From the IMG/VR virus record IMGVR_UViG_3300046780_000427, positions 1 through 64,000 of that record: DNA of 64,000 bases; one strand, 5' to 3'. The position numbers were made by a program, and so were the translations under genes. Origin of the DNA: a virus. This document shows positions 47,983 to 56,099 of the stretch, piece by piece. The notes below the pieces were generated by a model. The model saw only the letters and a list, made by a program, of their open reading frames with translations. It was not told the DNA's origin and did not search any database. How positions within the stretch are numbered: the first letter of the stretch is position 1; the number at the start of each line of letters is the position of its first letter.

Positions 47983-48162
47983 GTGACTGGCCCGGCTGCG
48001 ACGGTGGAAGCGCAGCCGGGCCAGTCCTATCCCGGGTGCCTGGTCTGCGGGGCTACTGACCGGCCGTTGCGGGGGTTGCGGCAGGAGCCGGGGGAGGCAC
48101 CGTGGCGGGTCTGCGCGGATCCTGGGCCGTGCCGGGACGCGGCCGGGCTGCCCCCGATCTAG
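47983..48162 (+). CDS. Small Cys-containing protein
   Basis: This 59-residue protein starts at GTG 47983 with a weak ribosome site. CLVCGATDR and VCADPGPCRD form a possible zinc site. It lies between the secreted protein and the next promoter. Low certainty. Confidence 0.4.
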   Translation: MTGPAATVEAQPGQSYPGCLVCGATDRPLRGLRQEPGEAPWRVCADPGPCRDAAGLPPI

Positions 48163-48195
48163 TTCTGCCGGCGTGGACAGAATGTCACAGGCCCA

Positions 48196-48204
48196 TGCTA
48201 CGGT
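48196..48204 (+). promoter_or_regulatory. Early extended -10 promoter (TGC-TACGGT)
   Basis: It is followed by TAACACGTAAGCA and GGAGAGAGGGAA (48229-48240), the standard early leader of this phage. Confidence 0.7.
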
Positions 48205-48245
48205 TAACACGTAAGCAATCGACCCCCTGGAGAGAGGGAACCAAG

Positions 48246-49502
48246 ATGTCAACCATCACCAACGAGGTCAACGCCCAGTTCGACACCCAGCGCGCCTCAC
48301 AGATCGCCGCCTACGTCAACAACCAGGCCACCCAGGCTGACCGGATCGCCGCCGCAGAACGCAGGGTCGCCTCCGGTGAACTGTCCGACATGGGCGGCGG
48401 GGCCTTCCGGGTCATGACCGGATGGGACCGCGGGGAAGTGTTCAACTTCGGCGCCAACGGGCTCCTCATGCCGCAGGCCAATCTGGACCTCGCCGAGGAC
48501 GGCAAGGCCCTCGGGTATTTCGCCGAGCCGGAGTGGCACGGTCTCGGCACCGTCATCCTCGGCGGCACCACCGACATCCCGCAGATCCTCCAGGTGTCCG
48601 GCGGGGACTACTACGTGGACAAGCGGATCTCCCGTGCGTTCGATGACCAGGGCAACCTGCTGGAGAACTCCGAGGGGTTCCAGACCGTCCGGCACGGCGG
48701 CGACCGGCCGGCGGCGATCCTCGGGCAGGTCGGTTCCCGGTGGACCCCGATTCAGAATGAGGACGGGTTCGGGTTCCTGGCCGAGCTGATCGGCCGCAAG
48801 GAGATCCTGCCCGTGTCCGCGTTCCCGCTGTGGAACGGGCGGGTCTACGTGATGGCGCTGCGCCTCCCGGAGGACATCGTCCTAGACGCGCAGGGTGTCG
48901 GGGACATCATCCGGCCCTACATCATGGCCCGCAACTCCTTCGACGGGCGGACCCCGTTCCAGTGTGTCGTGACCCCGTGGCGGCCCCGCTGCTCCAACAC
49001 TGAGCGGCTGGCCCTCCGGGATGCGATCACCACGTGGAAGGTCCCGCACACCACCAACGCGCTCAAGCGCATCGATGAGGCCCGGCAGACCCTCGGCCTG
49101 ACCCTCAACTATTACTCGGAGTTCGCCGCCGAGGAGGAGGCCCTGATCCACACCGACCTGACCACCCGTCAGATCGACACCCTGCTCTCGGAACTGGACG
49201 CCGAGCTGTGGCCGGAGACGACCAAGAAGGACGGCAAGGCCGAGCCGACGAAGCGGACCGAGAAGATCCGCACGCTCCGGTCTGAGGGCCTGCGTGAGAC
49301 CATCACCGAGGAGGGCGGCCAGGTCGGCCGGAACGCCTACGCGGTCGAGCGGGCCTACACCTCCTGGCTGGACCACTCCGCTCCCCGCCGCATGGCTGGC
49401 CTGCCCGATGGTGCCGCGAGGGCAACGGCGATCCTGGAGGGCTTCGAGGACGGTCGTAAGGACACCGTCCACAAGCGGCTGATGACCCTGGTCACCCGCT
49501 AA
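48246..49502 (+). CDS. DUF932 (phage/plasmid-like) protein
   Basis: This 418-residue protein has the DUF932 pattern: WHGLGTVILGGTTDIPQILQ, YYVDKRISRAFDDQGN, AILGQVGSRWTPIQNEDGF, and PYIMARNSFDGRTPFQCVVT then VTPWRPRCSNT. The family is widespread in phages and plasmids and is often found with replication or recombination genes, but its function is not established. The gene has its own promoter and a strong terminator, so it is a single-gene transcription unit. Confidence 0.8.
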   Translation: MSTITNEVNAQFDTQRASQIAAYVNNQATQADRIAAAERRVASGELSDMGGGAFRVMTGWDRGEVFNFGANGLLMPQANLDLAEDGKALGYFAEPEWHGLGTVILGGTTDIPQILQVSGGDYYVDKRISRAFDDQGNLLENSEGFQTVRHGGDRPAAILGQVGSRWTPIQNEDGFGFLAELIGRKEILPVSAFPLWNGRVYVMALRLPEDIVLDAQGVGDIIRPYIMARNSFDGRTPFQCVVTPWRPRCSNTERLALRDAITTWKVPHTTNALKRIDEARQTLGLTLNYYSEFAAEEEALIHTDLTTRQIDTLLSELDAELWPETTKKDGKAEPTKRTEKIRTLRSEGLRETITEEGGQVGRNAYAVERAYTSWLDHSAPRRMAGLPDGAARATAILEGFEDGRKDTVHKRLMTLVTR

Positions 49503-49510
49503 CCGCACCA

Positions 49511-49541
49511 GGCCCGGCCTCCCTGGCAGGGAGGCCGGGCC
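49511..49541 (+). terminator. 13-bp GC-rich terminator hairpin
   Basis: GGCCCGGCCTCCC and GGGAGGCCGGGCC are perfect arms with loop TGGCA, 8 bp after the DUF932 stop. The next promoter starts three bases later, so the hairpin insulates the two units. Confidence 0.75.
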
Positions 49542-49543
49542 CC

Positions 49544-49552
49544 TGCTATCGT
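49544..49552 (+). promoter_or_regulatory. Early extended -10 promoter (TGC-TATCGT)
   Basis: It is followed by TCACAGGTATAATACCC and TTGGAGAGAGGGAA. The leader departs from the ACACGTAAGCA consensus and happens to contain TATAAT (49560-49565). Confidence 0.65.
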
Positions 49553-49588
49553 TCACAGGTATAATACCCTTTGGAGAGAGGGAACACG

Positions 49589-49981
49589 ATGAAGATCACG
49601 CAGGCAGACCGGGAGGCGGCCCTGGCCGAACTCGCCGGCATGAAAGCCACCGGCACCACGGCCCGGATCGTCGCTGACGCGTTCGCCGCCGAACTGCGCC
49701 CGCACCTGGCCAAGGAACACCGCGCCCGGACCCGCGGCCTCTACCGGGTGTGGGTGGGTGCGCAGGGACCTGAGGGCCTGTTCGGCGCCATCGACGTGTC
49801 CGTGACCTCGGGGAAGATCACCCGCGCGTACCTGACCCATGGCAACCACGGCACGGAGCGTGTCTACACCCGGGTTGCGGAGATCCGCACGGTCATCCGT
49901 TCCTGGGCGGCAGCGCGAGCGGCTGAGGCATCCCTGGATGCCCTGCTAACCGGCAAGCCCTACCCGCAGGCGGGGTCATGA
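49589..49981 (+). CDS. Early protein, unknown
   Basis: This 130-residue protein has helices at both ends (QADREAALAELAGMKATGTT, RSWAAARAAEASLDALLTG) and a central beta sheet (RGLYRVWVGAQGPEGLFGAI). First gene of a ten-gene coupled run that leads into the DNA-modification operon. No family is recognised. Confidence 0.6.
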   Translation: MKITQADREAALAELAGMKATGTTARIVADAFAAELRPHLAKEHRARTRGLYRVWVGAQGPEGLFGAIDVSVTSGKITRAYLTHGNHGTERVYTRVAEIRTVIRSWAAARAAEASLDALLTGKPYPQAGS

Positions 49982-50232
49982 GGCCGCAGGTCGCCGCCGG
50001 CGGCCGCACCGTCACCGTCACCTTCTACCTGCCCTCGGGGGTGATCATCGCAGAGGAGGACGTGCCGATGGTCACCGAGGCCCTGACGGAGTACTCCCGC
50101 CGGCGGGAGGGCCGGACTTCGATGCTCCGCGGGCCGGAGCACGCGCAGGCCAGGGCGGAGCTGCGGGTGCAGGCCCGCCGTGCCGCCCGCCTGGTCCAGA
50201 CGATCACCACCGCGAGCAGGGGGCAGTCATGA
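49978..50232 (+). CDS. Small basic protein, unknown
   Basis: This 84-residue protein, coupled by ATGA on both sides, has a beta start (RTVTVTFYLPSGVIIAEEDV) and an Arg/Ala-rich helix (AQARAELRVQARRAARLVQT). Confidence 0.5.
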   Translation: MRPQVAAGGRTVTVTFYLPSGVIIAEEDVPMVTEALTEYSRRREGRTSMLRGPEHAQARAELRVQARRAARLVQTITTASRGQS

Positions 50233-50756
50233 CCGAGGACGGCAGGCAGGAGCAGGAATGGGTCGCCACCGGCACCCGGGTCCTGTCCAGTGACCGGCGC
50301 GGGCAGGAGTTCCTGACCGAGACCGGGGAGCTGAAGGTGTATGCGGAGCGGGTGTCCTACGTCATCGGCGGGATCTACACCGTCCAGACCAGTACTAAGG
50401 GCGGCTGCACCATCCGGCACGGTGAGCCTGTTTACACCGGCCGACGCCGCCCGGCGGAGGAGCGGGCCCTGTGGGAGGCTGAGGACCAGGCTGCTGAGGT
50501 CGCCTTGGACCGGGCCGCTCTAGAACGCAAGCACCGCAAGGGCGGGGCGCTGGATGAGGCCCTGGCCCCGCTGCTGGAGATCATGGCCGGGACCCGCACC
50601 GGCACCCAGCGGCAAGCGCTGATCGGCTACGTGTCTGACCGGCTCGGCGCGGCCTACCACGAGGCGATGATTGACCGCCTCCGCAGCGAGGCCCAGGAGG
50701 CTGGCCGGGACGCGGCCAGGGCGATCAAGGCAGCCCGGAAAGCAGGAGGCAAGTGA
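50229..50756 (+). CDS. Protein of unknown function
   Basis: This 175-residue protein has a beta N-terminal half (GTRVLSSDRRGQEFLTETGE, SYVIGGIYTVQTSTKGGC) and a long charged helical half (EERALWEAEDQAAEVALDRA, MIDRLRSEAQEAGRDAARAI). It may be a coiled-coil adaptor. Function is unknown. Confidence 0.55.
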   Translation: MTEDGRQEQEWVATGTRVLSSDRRGQEFLTETGELKVYAERVSYVIGGIYTVQTSTKGGCTIRHGEPVYTGRRRPAEERALWEAEDQAAEVALDRAALERKHRKGGALDEALAPLLEIMAGTRTGTQRQALIGYVSDRLGAAYHEAMIDRLRSEAQEAGRDAARAIKAARKAGGK

Positions 50757-51067
50757 TGAGCGGCGCATGGATAGGCACGTTCCCCTGCTGGACCCACCAG
50801 GACCGCACCGGGGAACCCGGCCAGCACTATTTCGAGGCCGACCCCGGCACGGTCATGTCCGTCCTGATAGACCCGGACACCGGCCGGCCACCAGACATCG
50901 GGGAGGACGGTGCCCCGGTGCCGATCGACCCGGACGCAGTGGCCCGGTGCATCCAGGCGTTCATCTGCCCGGACTGCCTGGCCGCGGTGAACGAGGAACG
51001 CCGGGCCCGCCCGGATCTCCCGCCCCCGGTCAAGCCCGGCGGCATCCCCTGGACGGAGCAGCCATGA
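50756..51067 (+). CDS. Small Cys-containing protein, unknown
   Basis: This 103-residue protein is given ATG 50756, six bases after AGGAGG (50744-50749). It contains FPCWTH and ARCIQAFICPDCLAAVNEE, a possible zinc site near the C-terminus, separated by an acidic beta region. Confidence 0.5.
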   Translation: MSGAWIGTFPCWTHQDRTGEPGQHYFEADPGTVMSVLIDPDTGRPPDIGEDGAPVPIDPDAVARCIQAFICPDCLAAVNEERRARPDLPPPVKPGGIPWTEQP

Positions 51068-51243
51068 CCGCTCACATCGCAAAGATCACCCCGCTGCAAG
51101 ACGGGTTCAAAGTCACCTGCCCGGAGGGCTGCAACCTGGGCACGTCCGCCTGGCAGGACACCCAGCAGGACGCGGAACGGCGCGCCGAGCTGCACTCGGT
51201 AGCTACGGCTCCCCTGGGCCTGCTGCACCGGGAGGCACGATGA
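51064..51243 (+). CDS. Small protein, unknown
   Basis: This 59-residue protein, coupled by ATGA on both sides, has a compact beta fold (ITPLQDGFKVTCPEGCNLGT) with a CPEGC pair and a helical end. It resembles short phage DUF-type proteins, but no family is recognised. Confidence 0.5.
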   Translation: MTAHIAKITPLQDGFKVTCPEGCNLGTSAWQDTQQDAERRAELHSVATAPLGLLHREAR

Positions 51244-51527
51244 GCGGCATCGTGTGGCCCTCGGAGGTGTACCGGGCAGTCATCGCAGACGCCCGGGATG
51301 CGCTCCGTGACGCGGAGGAGGACCGGGACAGGTGGCAGGTGCACGCCCAGGCTGACCACGCCGCCTTGGGCCGCGCCTGGTCCTGCATCGGCTCCTGGAT
51401 GGAGGTCGCCGGCAGGTGGCCTGATGACCTCGGCCTCACCGCCACCGGGCTGCACCCGCCGACCCTGCGGGCCTGCACGGCCGCGCTACAGGCCCGCATC
51501 ATCGAGCAGGAGGAGTCCGATGACTAA
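51240..51527 (+). CDS. Small helical protein, unknown
   Basis: This 95-residue protein is helical and acidic (YRAVIADARDALRDAEEDRD) with a Trp-rich middle (RAWSCIGSWMEVAGRWP). It is part of the coupled run. Confidence 0.5.
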   Translation: MSGIVWPSEVYRAVIADARDALRDAEEDRDRWQVHAQADHAALGRAWSCIGSWMEVAGRWPDDLGLTATGLHPPTLRACTAALQARIIEQEESDD

Positions 51528-51924
51528 CCCCGCAGACCTGGCAGAGATCACCCGCCGCCACGGCCGCCAGCACACCACGAACCCGCGTCAGGACTACTGC
51601 CCTGCTGACAACCAGGACTGGCCCTGCGACGTGGCCCGCCTCCTGGAGGCACTGGAGTCCTCCCGCGGGGACGGCGCGGCGCTGGCAGCGGCCACGTGGT
51701 CAGGGATCGAAGCCGCTGAGGCCGCGCTGGCCGTGGCCGCTGATGTCCTCAACCGGGTCAAACTGGCAGCAGGGCCGACGATGGAACTGGACCCCGAGGG
51801 CAAGACCCTCGGCTTGCACAACGCCGGGGCCTGCTCGACGTGCCGCCTGACCCACACCCTGACCGGAGCCGGGGAGCTGAACATGGCGATCCTGGCCGCC
51901 CGAGCACAAGGAGGAGATCACTGA
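51520..51924 (+). CDS. Protein of unknown function
   Basis: This 134-residue protein has AGGAGT upstream. The N-terminus contains HTTNPRQDYCPADNQDWPCD (possible zinc site) and the rest is helical, ending ACSTCRLTHTLTGAGELNMA. Overlaps both neighbours. Confidence 0.5.
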   Translation: MTNPADLAEITRRHGRQHTTNPRQDYCPADNQDWPCDVARLLEALESSRGDGAALAAATWSGIEAAEAALAVAADVLNRVKLAAGPTMELDPEGKTLGLHNAGACSTCRLTHTLTGAGELNMAILAARAQGGDH

Positions 51925-52250
51925 TGCCCGCTGAGGATGGCCTGCTGTGGCCTGAGGAGGTCGCCGCGAAGGCCGGATGGACCGCGAAGACGCTCCGCGC
52001 GCAGGTCGCCGCGTCCAAGAAACTCCAGGAGGCCGGCACCCTGGGCCCCCATCACCTGCCGATGCCCGCCGACCGCAGGCTCCGCCCCCATGACCGGACC
52101 CCGGCGAACCCGACCGGGAAGGGCGCCAAGTGGCAGAACCTATGGCGGCCCGGGGACATCGAGGCGTGGCTGCCGAACCGCCGCAGGCCGGGGAACCCGG
52201 ACGGGTTCGCCGCCTCACACGCTGCCGCCCGGGCCCGCCGTGGCAGCTAA
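51924..52250 (+). CDS. Helix-turn-helix (MerR/excisionase-like) DNA-binding protein
   Basis: This 108-residue protein opens with LLWPEEVAAKAGWTAKTLRA, the usual beginning of MerR/excisionase-type winged HTH domains (helix, turn, recognition helix). The basic wing and tail (ADRRLRPHDRTPANPTG, ...IEAWLPNRRRPGNP) follow. It is placed two genes before the DNA-modification operon and palindrome S7, so it may regulate that operon. Confidence 0.6.
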   Translation: MPAEDGLLWPEEVAAKAGWTAKTLRAQVAASKKLQEAGTLGPHHLPMPADRRLRPHDRTPANPTGKGAKWQNLWRPGDIEAWLPNRRRPGNPDGFAASHAAARARRGS

Positions 52251-52632
52251 CCTGGCCTGCGCGCATCTGCACTGCACCTACTGTGAGGCGCCGCTGCGGC
52301 GGGATGGGTCCTGCTGCGGCGAACCCCATGACCTGCCCTACCGTGAACGGGTAACAGCGCCCAGGTCAGGCACAATAGGCGCCATGACAACTTCCCCCGC
52401 ACCGATGACCGCCCCGGCCGGGCCGGCCTCCCAGCGGCATGTCGAAACGTCGATCACCCTCGCCAAGGGTGAGACCCTGACCGTCGCCCACCTGATCCAG
52501 CTCACCACCGACGCCGCCGCCGTGGGCCTGCCCGTGGAGGCGACTGTGCGGGTCGAGAACCGCATCAGCGGCAAACCTATGCGGCTCACCGTGGCAGGCG
52601 AGGCGCCGGTCACAGTGTCAAGGCATGATTGA
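52240..52632 (+). CDS. Zinc-knuckle plus beta protein, unknown
   Basis: This 130-residue reading from GTG 52240 opens with CAHLHCTYCEAP...GSCCGEPHD, a convincing zinc motif. A beta domain (HVETSITLAKGETLTVAHLI, VEATVRVENRISGKP) follows. ATG 52384 would give only the second domain (82 residues) and lacks a ribosome site too. I favour the longer form because the Cys pattern is unlikely in noncoding DNA. The stop region overlaps palindrome S7. Confidence 0.5.
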   Translation: MAANLACAHLHCTYCEAPLRRDGSCCGEPHDLPYRERVTAPRSGTIGAMTTSPAPMTAPAGPASQRHVETSITLAKGETLTVAHLIQLTTDAAAVGLPVEATVRVENRISGKPMRLTVAGEAPVTVSRHD

Positions 52633-52634
52633 CA
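52616..52634. promoter_or_regulatory. Palindromic site S7 (TGTCAA-N7-TTGACA)
   Basis: Exact match, spacer GGCATGA. It lies at the junction between the zinc-knuckle gene and the DNA-modification operon, directly before GTG 52636, where a bound protein could block entry into the operon. Confidence 0.8.
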
Positions 52635-52635
52635 G

Positions 52636-53205
52636 GTGACCGACACCCAGCCTGAGGCAGCGTTCCGGCTAGGCCCCCAGCAGTTCGACCCCGCTATACC
52701 TGTTGAGTCGATCAGCGAGCACCCCCGCAACCCGAACGAGGGCGACATCGGGGCCATCCATGAGTCGATGGGGCAGCACGGGTTCGTCGGGGCGATCATG
52801 GTTCAGCGGTCCACCGGGTATGTCCTGGACGGCAACCACACCTACCGGACTGCTGTCGCGAAGGGTGCCCTGACCCTGCCCGGGTTCTGGCTTGACGTGG
52901 ATGATGATGAGGCCCTGCGGATCCTCATGGATATCAACCACACCGCCCGCCTCGGCCGCGACGACCTGGCCCTGGCCTCCGCGCTCCTGCTGGATTTGCG
53001 CGGCCGCGGGGACCTGCCCGCGTCCTACTCCGATGACGACCTGCAGCAGATGCTTGATGACCTGTCCGGGCCGGCGGCGCCGGATGAGTTCCCCGAGTAC
53101 GGCGACGACATCAGCACCGAGCACGAATGCCCCCGCTGCGGGTACGCCTTTAGCGGTGGCACTAAGCGGCCTGTGGGCGCTGAGGACGCCGGCGCGGGCC
53201 CATGA
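52636..53205 (+). CDS. ParB-like domain protein with zinc ribbon
   Basis: This 189-residue protein has a ParB/Srx-type domain: IPVESISEHPRNPNEGDIGA, IHESMGQHGFVGAIMVQRST and GYVLDGNHTYRTAVAKGALT, then DDDEALRILMDINHTARLGR. The C-terminus has an HECPRCGYAF Cys pair. Proteins of this type often sit next to phage DNA methyltransferases and may position or control them. It overlaps the methyltransferase gene by four bases and is the first gene of the modification operon. Confidence 0.8.
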   Translation: MTDTQPEAAFRLGPQQFDPAIPVESISEHPRNPNEGDIGAIHESMGQHGFVGAIMVQRSTGYVLDGNHTYRTAVAKGALTLPGFWLDVDDDEALRILMDINHTARLGRDDLALASALLLDLRGRGDLPASYSDDDLQQMLDDLSGPAAPDEFPEYGDDISTEHECPRCGYAFSGGTKRPVGAEDAGAGP

Positions 53206-54698
53206 CCCGGGTGCTCCTGCGCCTGCACCACCACGGCCAGGATTACCGTTGGGCTGATGTGACCGACCGGCCGATGCCGACGATCAACACTATCGGGATC
53301 AGCGACCTCGGCAGCACAGGCCCGGATGGCATCATGATCGCGCCCACCCTGGGAGGCCCCGTGCCCGTAGTCGACAAACCGCCGTACCGGGTCCCGGGCA
53401 TGGGAGAGATCCGGGCCCTGGAGTGGAACGGGTTTACCGCCGCGTCCACGTTCTCGGGGTGCGGCGGCGGGTGCCTGGGCCTGGAGATGGCCGGCTACCG
53501 GATCGGGTGGGCAAGCGAGTTCATCCCCGCCGCCGCTGACACCTACGCCGCGAACCACCCTGGCGTGCACCTGGACACCAGGGACATCCGGCAGGTTGAC
53601 CCGCAGGAGGTCCTGGACATCATGGGCCTGAAGGTGGGGGAGCTGGCCCTGCTCGAGGGGTCGCCGCCGTGCGCCGCGTTCTCCACCGCCGGGGTCAGGT
53701 CGGCGGGGTGGAATCAGCCGCGGAAATATTCGGACACGGTGCAGCGCACTGATGACCTGTTCGGGGAGTACTGCCGGATGATTGAGGGCCTGCGCCCGGC
53801 CGTGTTCACCGCCGAGAACGTCTCCGGCTTGGTCAAGGGTGTGGCGAAGGGGTATTTCAAGGAGATCCTGGCCCGGATGAAAGCCGCCGGCTACCAGGTG
53901 CAGGCCCGACTGTTGGACGCTTCGTGGCTGGGGGTGCCGCAGGCGAGGCAGCGGATCTTTTTCGTCGGCGTCCGCGAGGACCTGGGTATGGCCCCGGCCT
54001 ACCCCAAGCCGCTCCCCTACCGGTATTCGGTGCGGGATGCGTTGCCGCACATCCTCGCCCAGGGCGCCAATACCGAGTTCGGTCAGGCAGCCTGGGAGGA
54101 CGGGTCCCGGCCCTCGGGGAGCCTGGGCGCGGACCCGTCCACCGGTAATGGGCTGTCGCCGCCTGGGCATGTGCTCGAAGTCGCGGAGATCATCACCCAG
54201 CGGGGGCCCAAGGAAGAGCCGCAGTACTCCGCTGGGGACATCACTGACCGGCCCGCGCCGGCGGTCTTGGAGCGGAACGGGAACTATCAGGTCGCCGGCC
54301 CGACTGGGGTCACGCATGACCCGGAGACCGGCGCGGACATCACCATCGGCCGGTATGCCATCGGGAAGGAATGGCTGCGCCTGGCCGAGGGGCAGAAGTC
54401 GGGCCGTTACCAGCAGCTATGGCGTCCCGATGATGGCCGGCCCGTGCCGACGCTGACCGCCCGCGCCGGCGCCGAGGGCGTCGCCGGGGTGATGCACTGG
54501 GCGGAATGCCGCAAGCTCACGTTGGGGGAGCTGCGGGCCCTGTGCGGGTTCCCCCCGGACTTTGTCCTCACCGGGTCCTATAAGCAACGGTGGGAACGGC
54601 TCGGCCGGGCGGTGCCGCCGGTGATGATGGCGCACCTGGCCGCAGCGATCCGGGACCAGATCCTGGTCCCGCTCCGCGCGGATGGGAGGATCGGGTAA
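53202..54698 (+). CDS. Cytosine-C5 DNA methyltransferase with motif X Asn to Arg (predicted carboxymethyltransferase)
   Basis: This 498-residue C5 enzyme has motif I TFSGCGGGCLGLEMAGY (83-99), motif IV EGSPPCAAFS with nucleophile Cys157, motif VI ENVSGL (205-210), and motif VIII QARQRIFFVG (247-256). In motif X the nearly invariant Asn of G-N-x-V-P-P is replaced: the sequence is LGRAVPP with Arg469 (codon 54606-54608). That Asn lies near the transferred methyl group of SAM. In engineered M.MpeI, Lys or Arg at this position permits use of carboxy-SAM. With the CmoA-like gene in the same operon, I predict transfer of carboxymethyl to cytosine. DxxRPxPT-type segments recur at about 20, 345 and 408. 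Confidence 0.85.
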   Translation: MTRVLLRLHHHGQDYRWADVTDRPMPTINTIGISDLGSTGPDGIMIAPTLGGPVPVVDKPPYRVPGMGEIRALEWNGFTAASTFSGCGGGCLGLEMAGYRIGWASEFIPAAADTYAANHPGVHLDTRDIRQVDPQEVLDIMGLKVGELALLEGSPPCAAFSTAGVRSAGWNQPRKYSDTVQRTDDLFGEYCRMIEGLRPAVFTAENVSGLVKGVAKGYFKEILARMKAAGYQVQARLLDASWLGVPQARQRIFFVGVREDLGMAPAYPKPLPYRYSVRDALPHILAQGANTEFGQAAWEDGSRPSGSLGADPSTGNGLSPPGHVLEVAEIITQRGPKEEPQYSAGDITDRPAPAVLERNGNYQVAGPTGVTHDPETGADITIGRYAIGKEWLRLAEGQKSGRYQQLWRPDDGRPVPTLTARAGAEGVAGVMHWAECRKLTLGELRALCGFPPDFVLTGSYKQRWERLGRAVPPVMMAHLAAAIRDQILVPLRADGRIG

Positions 54699-56099
54699 GT
54701 GTGCGGCATCCTCGCCGCGGCCGCCCAGGTGGACCTGTGGCTGGCCCTCGGCAGCCTGGAGCACCGCGGCCCCGACGCGCAGGCGTGGCAGGAGCATGCC
54801 GGGGTCTCACTCGGGCAGACCCGGCTGGCTATCCAGGACCTCGCCCCGGCCGGCGGCGGCCTGTTCACGGCGGGCCCGGTGGTCTGCGCCTACAACGGGG
54901 AGCTGTTCAACGGCCCGGAGGTCCGGAGCCTGGTCGAGGCTGCCCGCCCGGGCTACGTGTGGCACACCCACGGGGACACGGAGACCGTCACCGCCGCCCT
55001 CGGCGTCCTGCACCCGCAGGACGCCCTCGCCGCCTTCGACGGCATGTTCGCCGTCGCCTGGGCTGACACCCGGCACCCGGGGGTCCTGTTCTGCGCGAGG
55101 GACAGGTTCGGGGAGATCCCCCTGCACATCCACCGGCACATCCCGGCGCTGGTCGCCTCAGAGATCAAAGCGTTCGCCGCGCTTGGCCGCAGGTGCGGCG
55201 ACGCGGTGATGGAGATCCCCCCGGCGTCGGTGTGCTCGATCCGGCATGCCGGCGCGCAGGTCACCGTCTCCCGGTACCTCCCTGCCCTGCCACCGGTCCC
55301 CGCACCTCCCACGGACCCGCCCGCGGAACTGCGCCGCCGGATCCGCGCCGGGGTGACCGCCCGGCTGATCAGCGACGCCCCGATATGCACGCTGCTGTCC
55401 GGTGGGCTGGACTCCGCGGTGATCGCCTACGAGCTGGGCCTCCTGGTCCCGGGCCTGGTGGCCTACACCGCGGTCATGGACAAGCACTCCCCCGACCTCC
55501 GCGCCGCTAGGGTCTGCGCGGAGCATCTTGGGGTGGAGCTGCGTGAGGTCACCATCGACCCGCCGTCCGCCGATGACCTGGCGAACGTGGTGCGGCAGAT
55601 CGAGCAGCCGCACAAGGCGCAGGTGGAGATCGGGTGGCCGTGCCTGGCACTGGCCAGGCAGATCCGTGAGGACGGGTTCAAGGTCACCTACTCCGGGGAA
55701 GGCGCCGATGAACTGTGGGCCTCCTACGGGTTCGCCTACCACGGCGTCAAGCAGCACGGCTGGTTTGGGTACCGGTTGCGGTTGATCACCGAGCAGCACC
55801 GGAAGAATTTCCCGAGGGTCAATAAGGCGTTCATGGCCCACGCGGTGGAGGCACGGTTGCCGTGGCTGGACCCCGGTGTCGTCGGCGTGGCCCTCGCCCT
55901 CCCGGTGGGCCTGGTCCGCACCCGTGGCCGGCTCAAAGGCATCGTGGAGGACGCCTACCACGACGTACTGCCGGGCAAGATCCTGGCCCGGTCCAAACTG
56001 GCATTCCAGGACGGCCTGGGGATGAAGGAAGCCGCCGCCTCGGTGGCGGTCAAACCAAGGGAGTTCTACGGTGTCGAGTACCGCCGGGCATATAGCTGA
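54699..56099 (+). CDS. AsnB-like class II amidotransferase/ATP-dependent amide synthase
   Basis: This 466-residue protein begins GTG-Cys2, the glutaminase nucleophile. It has family positions EHRGPDAQAW, YNGELFN, GDTETV and ARDRFGEIPL. The synthase half has the pyrophosphatase loop LLSGGLDSAVIA (234-239 core), YSGEGADELWASYG and AVEARLPWLDP. It should take ammonia from glutamine, activate a carboxylate with ATP and make an amide. Free aspartate is the usual substrate. Here the operon suggests the carboxyl group on carboxymethylcytosine, giving carbamoylmethylcytosine (inference). It starts immediately after the methyltransferase stop. Confidence 0.82.
   Translation: MCGILAAAAQVDLWLALGSLEHRGPDAQAWQEHAGVSLGQTRLAIQDLAPAGGGLFTAGPVVCAYNGELFNGPEVRSLVEAARPGYVWHTHGDTETVTAALGVLHPQDALAAFDGMFAVAWADTRHPGVLFCARDRFGEIPLHIHRHIPALVASEIKAFAALGRRCGDAVMEIPPASVCSIRHAGAQVTVSRYLPALPPVPAPPTDPPAELRRRIRAGVTARLISDAPICTLLSGGLDSAVIAYELGLLVPGLVAYTAVMDKHSPDLRAARVCAEHLGVELREVTIDPPSADDLANVVRQIEQPHKAQVEIGWPCLALARQIREDGFKVTYSGEGADELWASYGFAYHGVKQHGWFGYRLRLITEQHRKNFPRVNKAFMAHAVEARLPWLDPGVVGVALALPVGLVRTRGRLKGIVEDAYHDVLPGKILARSKLAFQDGLGMKEAAASVAVKPREFYGVEYRRAYS

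Noticed and set aside
48246-49502. DUF932 gene as a capsid or scaffold gene
   Set aside because: Sequence blocks match DUF932, and the gene sits alone in the early region with its own promoter and terminator.
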